A stretch of 64,000 nucleotides of DNA from JBAXTE01 sp963556065 (GTDB taxonomy: Bacteria > Bacteroidota > Bacteroidia > Bacteroidales > WCHB1-69). The stretch spans positions 186,001-250,000 of the forward strand of contig CAUVYH020000027.1 of assembly GCA_963556065.3 (NCBI GenBank). Direction: 5' to 3'. Every line of letters begins with the position of its first letter. Positions within the stretch are counted from its first letter, which is position 1. Positions 52,982 to 62,000 of this stretch are shown here, piece after piece. A program made the translations under genes and the position numbers. The notes beneath the pieces are model-generated. The model worked only from the letters and a program-made list of their open reading frames with translations. It was not told where the DNA came from and did not search any database.

Positions 52982-53057
52982 GATCGGATAATATTGTTTT
53001 GCGTTGAAAATCAAAGAGGTGCTATATTTAATAGTTGTAATAAGCTAACAAACGAGG

Positions 53058-55403
53058 ATGAAAATGATTAAAATTCAAAAATATGCGCCGATTATTCTGA
53101 TTTTGAGTTCAATTGTATTTGTGATGTCGTTTTACGGTGATGTAGTCTTGTCTCCCAATAGCTACTTATTTACGGATACAGGAGATGGGATAAAGAATTA
53201 TTTCACCTATGCCTCACATATCAAAAACGACTCTTCATATATTAATTCTCAAATTATGAATTATCCTTATGGAGAGAATTTTTTGTTTTTAGATTGCCAG
53301 CCATTATTTACGGGGATAATTAAAATATTATCCGTGCCATTTCCTTCCATACAAAATTATAGTATAGGAATCATTAATTTTTTGATGATTTTTTCTTTAG
53401 TACTTTCAACTTTTTTCCTTTATTTGATTCTTTTGGAATTTAATGTAAGCAGACTCTTTTCTGTTTTAGGTGCTTTTTCTATAGCCGTGCTTGCTCCCCA
53501 GCTGTTTAGGGTAACGGGTCATTTAGCACTTTCGTATAGTTTTTTTATTCCGCTGTCTTGGTATTTGTTTATCAAGTTTTCTAAGAGTCCGAATAAATTG
53601 AAATGGGCTTTTATGTTGTTTCTTAACAACTTATCATGGTATTTTGTGCATGCTTATTTAGGAATGATTGCTGTTTCCTTTATGCTGCTTTGCTTTATTT
53701 TTGATTTTATTTTGTTTGATGGAAAAAAATATAAAACGCTTAAACAATGGATTAATATCTCTTTAGTTGTTGTTTTGCCATTCGTTTTCTTTTGGATGTT
53801 TACAATTGTTACCGATCATCATGTTGGACGAACGGATAACCCTTACGGCTATTTAATTTATGCATCGAATTTTGAATCTGTTTTTTTACCCAATTATCCA
53901 CCACTTAGACCTTTTTTGGATGAATTCTTGAAGATAGAGCAAAACTGGGAGGGGCTTGCTTATATTGGAATTGGGTCGATTCTTTCAATTTTTTTGTTTG
54001 TATTTTTTGAAACCGTAAAATTTATCAAAAGGAAAATAAAGAAGGAGTCGGTGAAGAGAATAGATCAACCGCTATTGGTTGTCGCATTGTGTTCTGCTTT
54101 AATATTACTGTTTTTATCTATGGGATATCCTTTTAAATACAAAATGGAGTTTTTGCTTGACGGGGTTCCGATTATAAAAAACTTTAGAGGAATTGGTCGG
54201 TTCTCTTGGGTGTTTTACTATGTAGTCACGGTAGTTAGTATCTATTATGTAGATATAATTTGTAATTCAAAAAAAAATAGAGTCGTTTATATGTTTTTAG
54301 GCATGTTAATTCCTCTGTCGTATGTGGTTGAAGGTATCCCGTATCACAGAGAAATCAGCAACACCATTGTTAACAGCTCAAATTTATTCGATAAAAATCA
54401 ACTTCCCCAATCATTTTCAAATGGGTTAAAGTATATGGTTAAAGATAAATACCAGGCTATTATTCCCCTGCCGTTTTATCATGTCGGTTCTGAAAATTAT
54501 GCGAGAAAAGCCATGGATAAAATATGTAAAATTTCAATGATTCTGTCCTATCATTCGGGGCTTCCTTTAATGGGAAATCACTCGGCAAGAGCGAGTTTAA
54601 TGGAAAGTAGGAATCTTCTTCAGCTTTTTAGCCCGAATTTTTACCGAAAAGAGGTTGAAAAAAGTATTAAAAGCAAAAAAACGTTTTTGATAATTTATAG
54701 CAATGAAGAATTGGCAGAACAAGAAAATGAAATTTTGGAAAGGAGTAATCTGCTTTATTCCAATAAAGATTATTCATTATATTCTATTTCTTATGATTCG
54801 TTATTTAATAACACTTCTCGACAAGAGATATTGAATTTCGAAAGAATTAAAAATAAGTTGTATAATAACACGGTTTTTTTAGCATCAAGTTCTGATACAT
54901 CATCTAAAATTATATACAATTCGTACGAAAATATGCCCGAAAAAAAATCTCACAGTGGAGTTGGTGCATATATCGGTATGATGTGCAATTATAACTTATT
55001 AGGAACAATAGCGCCGAATGTCCTGAAAGAAAATACTGAATATGTTGCAAGTTTTTGGATGTATAATGCCGGCAATAATTATGGACAGGATGCTTTGAGT
55101 TCTACGGCGCTTGTACAAACAAAAGATGAAAAGAACAGTGCTAAATGGATTGCCACAACGAATCCTGCCAATAGTTTTGTAATTGACGGAGCTTGGTCGT
55201 TGGTCGAATTAACATTTAAGGTAACTGATAAAAATGATAAAGTGGAAGTGCTGTTAAAAGGGGATGATTGTTCTTTAAAGACTGTTATTATCGATGATTT
55301 GCTAGTTAGGGAAAAGTATAACGATGTTTACAGGGTTGTAAAAGAAACTAATGGTCAGGTTGGGGAACTGTTTAAAAATAATCATAAAATTAAAAATAAT
55401 TAA
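53058..55403 (+). CDS. Large multi-pass membrane protein with C-terminal beta domain
   Basis: A 781-residue protein. Roughly a dozen membrane helices occupy ~1-435 (IILILSSIVFVMSFYGDVV, IGIINFLMIFSLVLSTFFLYLILLEF, INISLVVVLPFVFFWMFTIV, LLVVALCSALILLFLSMGYP ...), with a periplasmic first loop containing FTDTGDGIKNYFTY, like GT-C or YfhO-type proteins. A soluble middle part (~435-640) follows, and the last ~130 residues are a beta-rich domain (EYVASFWMYNAGNNYGQDAL, WSLVELTFKVTDKNDKVEVLLKGDD, VIIDDLLVREKY), the layout of a carbohydrate-binding-like jelly roll. It is 76 nt after the 604-residue protein and probably in the same transcript. No enzymatic activity can be assigned. Confidence 0.6.
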   Translation: MKMIKIQKYAPIILILSSIVFVMSFYGDVVLSPNSYLFTDTGDGIKNYFTYASHIKNDSSYINSQIMNYPYGENFLFLDCQPLFTGIIKILSVPFPSIQNYSIGIINFLMIFSLVLSTFFLYLILLEFNVSRLFSVLGAFSIAVLAPQLFRVTGHLALSYSFFIPLSWYLFIKFSKSPNKLKWAFMLFLNNLSWYFVHAYLGMIAVSFMLLCFIFDFILFDGKKYKTLKQWINISLVVVLPFVFFWMFTIVTDHHVGRTDNPYGYLIYASNFESVFLPNYPPLRPFLDEFLKIEQNWEGLAYIGIGSILSIFLFVFFETVKFIKRKIKKESVKRIDQPLLVVALCSALILLFLSMGYPFKYKMEFLLDGVPIIKNFRGIGRFSWVFYYVVTVVSIYYVDIICNSKKNRVVYMFLGMLIPLSYVVEGIPYHREISNTIVNSSNLFDKNQLPQSFSNGLKYMVKDKYQAIIPLPFYHVGSENYARKAMDKICKISMILSYHSGLPLMGNHSARASLMESRNLLQLFSPNFYRKEVEKSIKSKKTFLIIYSNEELAEQENEILERSNLLYSNKDYSLYSISYDSLFNNTSRQEILNFERIKNKLYNNTVFLASSSDTSSKIIYNSYENMPEKKSHSGVGAYIGMMCNYNLLGTIAPNVLKENTEYVASFWMYNAGNNYGQDALSSTALVQTKDEKNSAKWIATTNPANSFVIDGAWSLVELTFKVTDKNDKVEVLLKGDDCSLKTVIIDDLLVREKYNDVYRVVKETNGQVGELFKNNHKIKNN

Positions 55404-56016
55404 GATGTGTTGCTCTTAGTGCAGGGGGTAAGCACTCTTGTTCGATAAATTAACTATGCGAAAGCCATATTTATTTCGTGCAATGATGAGTTCATTACTG
55501 GAAATATCATTTTTGTTTTAAAAAAGTTCGATTGGTTTTCAGTAATTGGTCATAAAGAACAATGCGATTTTCACCAGTAGAAGCGAGTATTAATCCTGTA
55601 AACAAGGGTATTGTCAATTTAATTTATAAAACAGCTTGAAAAACATTACTGTCTTTTTTTGTTGTTGTTATAAATTTTAGTTAACTTGCGAAATAATTTA
55701 GGTTTGGGCCTGTTGATGTTATGGAAATAATAAGAAATCATTTTGTTTTCTTATAAAAAGGTTGGTGTTATTTGTTTAGTAGGTTGCTATATATTGATAA
55801 TCAGATGGATATAAAATATTGGTAAAAGTTAAGCCGAATTATTTTAAATATTAACGTAAAAGGTTGGCAACAGAACATGATTTTCAATTGTCTATAATTC
55901 ATAATATTGAGAGGATAGGGTTTCGGAAAATTATTTAAAATTGACTTAATAAATGCTCCTGCTTTATTGTTGAGTATTTGTTTTGATTGTATTTAAAGAG
56001 GTAAGTTTTTTGCATT
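55404..56016. other. 613-bp AT-rich non-coding gap before the adhesin
   Basis: Both strands contain only very short frames. Seen: an AAGAAA/TTTCTT hairpin near 55731-55751 and several T-runs; no clean TAnnTTTG box close to the adhesin start. It may hold the adhesin promoter and leader, or an unannotated small RNA; nothing further can be supported. Confidence 0.4.
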
Positions 56017-59000
56017 ATGGGAAAAAATAAAATTGTCAGTAATTTATTAGGGCGAAGTGTTTTAGTTCTTGGAATCATAGTTTTATCTTCAGTTTCGCTT
56101 ATCGGCCAGAACACTAAACAGGAGAACGTTTCGGAAAAACGATATCAAAAAAGCTCCGAGAAACGTTTAACAACAAACTATCTAAATTCAACCACCATAG
56201 ATATTAATAATACTTCAAACAATTCGGGAAATTCAGGATTCCCTTCTGAAAAAGAAGTAACCAACAAGTTGAGAATTGTTGACAGTTTAATGAAATTGAC
56301 AAACACATCTCAGCCAAAAGTAAGCGGTCCCGAGCAAGATTGCAATGGAGCCATAGCTGTATGCCAGCAAACTTATGTTCAGCCCAATTCATACCAAGGT
56401 TATGGTTCGGTTCAGGAGGTTTATAATACCTGTTTGCTCATGCAGGAACGGCAAACGGTTTGGTACGTGTTTACGGTTCAAACTCCCGGTACTTTTACAT
56501 TTATGTTAAATACCTTAAATGATTACGATTGGGCGTTGTATGATATTTCGACCATTGGTTGTTCCGGAGTTCCGAGTGCAACTCCAGTTCGGTGTAATTA
56601 CTCTGCAACTTATGGTAATACAGGAATGCAGTTACCTGTTAGTGGAACAATCCCACTATCGTATGATGCAAGTAGTGCAGCGATGATGCCGGGGCTTAAT
56701 GTAACTGCGGGTACGACCTATGCTCTTGTTATTGATAATTTTACTCAGGATTTGAACGGATATACTCTTACTTTTGGGGGAACCGCAACCATATTCGACA
56801 ATACTCCACCCTCATTGATGTCGGTGAACGACAATTGTCATCAGGATTATATAACACTTACGATCTCCGAGGGAATACAATGTAGTTCAATTGCTTCAAA
56901 CGGCTCCGACTTTACCATTAGTGGTCCCGGATCTCCTACTATTGTCTCTGCTATAGGAGTCGGATGTCCGGGAAACGGGCTTACAAATCAGGTGCGGATT
57001 TATTATTCCGGACTATTAACGGGAACCTATACGATTGGAGTTCAGAACGGTAGTGATGGGAACACGCTTCTCGACAAATGCGGAGGAGCAATGAGCACTT
57101 CGCAAGTGATCAGTTTTACTCATTTGGGTGATATTATTGCGAGTGCGAACTCCTCCTCAATCTGTTCGGGGCAAACAGCGATCCTTACAGGAAGCGGTGG
57201 CCCTGTTTCGGGAGGGACTTATACGTGGTCGCCGAGCACAGGATTGAGTTCAACAACCACTAATCCTACAAACGCAACTACAAACATTTCTACCACTTAT
57301 ACTGTGAGCGTTACTTATGGGGGATGTACAAAAACCGACACGGTAAGGGTTACTGTGATCACTTCACCTATTGTCTCGATATCTCCAATGAATCCTACTA
57401 TTTGCGCAGGTACTATAGATCTAACAGCCACAGCTATAGTTAATGGACTTCCTTGTACAGATTGCAATTATTCATGGAATAGTGGGGCGTATAGTCAAAA
57501 TGGGGTTTCTTCGTCAGTATGGACTAATCGCCCTGCCGGAACATATACGGTAGTTGCTTCAACACCAACAGGATGCGCCGGAAATACTGCTACTTCGATT
57601 GTGTCGTCGGCAGCTTCACCTCCTTCACCGACGTGTAATGTAGTTTATGCCTCGGTTAGTGGTGGGGGAACCGGATTAACGGCATCTTCGCCGACCACAC
57701 TTGTTAATGCTGTTGCCATGACGCAATGTAGTAATGCTATTATTAAAATTCAACAGGGAACTTATTATATAACAAACAAGTTGCAAATTTATAGCTTTAT
57801 TACCTTAGAAGGAGGCTATGATGCAAGTTATTTAAACAAAAGCAGTCAAGCCGGAGCTACTACTATTGTTAGAACTGCGGCAAATGTTGAAGGATTGCCC
57901 GATGCCGGTCGAATAGTTGCGTTTGAAGCAATAGGGTCTTCATATTTTCGATTTCAGGATTTAACTATAAAAACGGATAATGCGCCTGCTGCAACGGCTA
58001 CTTACCCTAAAGGGGTATCAACTTATACATTATTTTTAAGTAGCTGTTCAAATTACGATATTGTGCGTTGCCAGTTATTGCCGGGCAATGCATCAGCAGG
58101 TTTAAACGGGACAAACGGCATTGCCGGAGCGAATGGTAATGCAGGCGGAAGTGGTAGCTATGGTGGAAATGGTTGTAGCGATGGAACTCAGGGAGATGGC
58201 GGTGCTGAAGGGAGAGGTGCGGGTTCTTCACATACGTCGGCTTATTGGGACTACCACTGCGGTTCACCTAATTCAACAACAATAACGGGAGAAAGTGCAA
58301 ATGGCGGTGTCAGGAATGGTGGCGAAGGCGGAAGAGGTGGTACCGGTGGATATGAGGATGAAGATGGAGGTAGCGGGAGCAATGGAGGAGCCGGTGGTGG
58401 CGGTGCAGCCGGCGGCACTGGCGGCGGTGGCGGTGGCGACTATGGTTGTGGCGGTGATAATGGATCGGCTGGATCAGCTGGATCGGCAGGTACCGCAGGG
58501 ACTATAGGAACGGTCGGGGCATCGGGGAGTGTGGTTGCAGGATATTGGAACCCCGGTTTGCAAGCCGGAACAGGAACTGACGGCGGCGGCGGCGGCGGCG
58601 GTAAAGGCGGCGGCGGCGGTGGCGGCGATAATGGAACTGTAGTTTGTTGGCATGATGATGGTACCGGTGGCGGCGGTGGCGGCGGCGGTGGCGGCGGCCA
58701 AGGGGGTACCGGCGGCACTGGCGGATATGGTGGCGGATCTTCGTATGCGGTACTTTTATTTAATAATGGTGTAAATGGAAAAATAGTAGATGGTAATGTG
58801 GTAGCAGGTGCTTTAGGTCTTGGGGGTACCGGCGGATCGGGAGGTACCGGCGGATCGGGAGGTGCCGGCGGATCGGGTGGTAACGCCTCTGATGGAGAAG
58901 GAGATGGTGGATCGGGTGGATCGGGTGGATCGGGTGGTGCTGGTGGAGCCGGCGGAGCCGGAAAACCGGGAGAATCGGCTGCTGTTAAGCTGGTCAGTGG

Positions 59001-62000
59001 TTCTGCTTTGTCTATAAATACAAGCCTTAATTTAGCTGCTCAGCCTGTTATTATTGTTCAGAACGTTTCATGTTCGGGGTTAAATATGGCTCACTCTACG
59101 GTTGCAGGATCTCCTAACTGGACAAATTTCGGTAGTGGTTCAAGTCCTGCCAGCGCGTCGGGTTCTCCTGCAATAACACAATATTCAACTACGGGGAGGA
59201 AAACGGTTGTTCTTCAAAGTTCAGGTTCTTGCCCCGGTATTTTTTCTTCTACGGCTTCACCAGGCTCTACGATTACCGATGCGGGGTGTAGCGCAAGCAA
59301 TGGGGTCTCTAGTTCTATAAATGTTTCTGGATATGGTTCGTGTACAATTTCAACCAGCGGAATCTCGGTCAGCGTTAATATTACGCACACTTGGGATAGT
59401 GACTTGTATTTATATTTAGTAGCGCCCAATGGTCAAATTTTAGAATTAAGTTCGGCAAATGGAAGTTCTGGAGATAACTATACCAACACTGTGTTTTCCG
59501 ATGCCGGAGCAACAAATATTACAGCCGGGACGGCTCCTTTTACCGGTACTTTTAAACCAGAGGGATCTTTGATAGCAGGATGTTCGCTAACACCTACGGT
59601 GGGAAGTTTTGGTGCAATTGGCGGTGGTTCTGTTGTTCCTGATGGAAATTGGACATTGCGTGTTTTTGATAATGCAGGTGGAGATGTGGGAATACTTACT
59701 AACTGGACTCTTAGTTTGCCGGCTGCTTCGGGTGGTACAGCTTCTAATACCTACACCGACTTCAATAACATCATTACCTCAATGCCCGCTTTGCCTACAA
59801 TAGTTACATCTCAGGATTTTGTTTGCCCCGGAACATATAATTTTGCAAGCAGTAGTAACGGCTTGCCGGGTTATACTTACCTGTGGAGTGTGACTAATCC
59901 TCCTGGAGGATTTTCTACGATAACTTCACCAACAGCCGGATCAACTAATATTACGTTTACTAATACAACCGGTGGAAATCTTGTTTACACGGTAATTTTA
60001 ACTGTTGGAACTGAATGTTGCGGTAATTTAGGAACGATAACTAAAACAATTACGGTTTACCCTGCTCCAACTATTACTACTCAACCGGTTAATGTGACTG
60101 TTTGTGAAGGTGGAAATGCAACGTTTACAGGTGCTGCCATCGGTCAGAATCTAACATACCAGTGGCAAGAGAGTACAGATAATGGTATAACTTGGACAGA
60201 TATTGTTTCCGGGGGAATTTATAGTGGCGTTAATACTTCTTCATTAGCTATTAACGGAGTTACTATTGGAATGAACGGCTATCAATATCGGTTGGTGGTA
60301 AACAGCCTTTGCGGACCAGCCGTAACAAATGCGGCTATTCTATATATTAAGCCGCTACCAACGGCTGTGGTTTCATCACCGGACGCTCATATTTGTTTGG
60401 GTCAGAGTGCAAATATTGTAATTAATTTTACAGGTACTGCGCCATGGACAATAACTTATATTGAAAACAATGGAACAACCTCAACAACACATACGATTAC
60501 AACTTCAAGTAATCCATATACAATAACGGTATCTCCGACAACAACAACGTCTTATACAATTACAAATGTATCTGACGGTAATTCTTGTTCAAACACTGCG
60601 GCTGGAGGAATTTCCGTGATTGTTGATCAGGCTGCACCTGTAATCGTTATTACCAATCCGGATCCGGTTTGTGCTCCCAATACCGTGAACATTAGCCTTC
60701 CATATATAACAGCCGGTTCAACAACCGATGGTCCATTACAATATTGGATCAGCTATCCTACTCCTGCTACACCATTGAGTAATCCGCTTACAGTGGGTAC
60801 AGGAACTTATTATATAAGTAATACAAATGCATGTGGAACAGCTTATGGAGCCGTTGTCGTTACCGTTAACCCTGTTCTTACTCCGACATTTGGTAGTTTC
60901 GGACCTTATTGCATAGGCGATTCTCCATCAGCATTGCCGACTACATCTAACAATGGAGTGACCGGTACATGGAGTCCATCGGCAATAATCACTTCTAGTG
61001 AAGGGTCAATGGTTTACACATTTACTCCGACTGCAGGATCTTGTGCGGTGTCCACTACTATGACCGTTGTTACAAGTAATTGTTGCCCAACGATAGTATG
61101 TCCTGAAAATATCAATATTGCCGTCTGTAATCAGGCATTACCGATTGGTGCGACAGATACAGCAACTTTTAATGCGCTTGATGGAACAAGTAATACAAAT
61201 GCTGCCACAATATCATTTTCTGATGCGACAAGTACTGTTGGTTGTCTTGAAACTACCACTAGAACATATACTGCAAATAATGCTAATGGAACATGTGCAG
61301 TAACTTGTCAGCAAATAATAACAAGGCATCTTGATGCTGTAAATCCAACAGCGAGTAATCTTACTCCAATTACTGTTCCATGTCCGAGCCTGGTTCCAGT
61401 TTCGGATATAGCAGTTGTTACCGATGAGGCAGATAATTGTGGTGTTCCTACAGTGACATTTGTGGGTGATGTTTCAAATGGATATGTATGCCCTGAAATT
61501 ATTACCAGAACATACAAAGTTGCGGATGCGTGTAATAATTTTATTAATGTAACTCAAACCATTACAATAGCAGCTCCGAGCGTAACCATGCCGGCGAACG
61601 GCTCCTCTACGGTCTCGTGTGCCTCGCTGGCGGTGGCTCCGACCTCCTCCTTGCCTGTAGTAACGGATGCCTGCGGGCGGACGCTGATTCCGGTACTGAT
61701 CGGTTCCATATCGACACCCAGTCCAATCACATGCAACGGCACAGTGGTTTGGACCTATAGATACACGGCTTGCGACGGGACGACGGCGGGACTGGACGCA
61801 TACCTACACGGTGACGATGCCGGGCGGGCTGACACCCCCGGCGAGCACGACATCAACGGTATCCTGTCCTTCCAATGCGACCGACCCGGGAGCTCCTGCC
61901 AGCATTACCGATGCTTGCGGCAGAATGGTCATACCTGCTTTGGTGGGCTCAACGTACACTCCAGATCCGATCACGTGCAACGGCACTGTGGTTTGGATTT

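Noticed and set aside
58440..58718. Minus-strand frames with long proline or alanine runs
   Set aside because: They are the antisense image of the Gly-rich part of the adhesin (GGC/GGT read backwards) and have no independent start or promoter signal.
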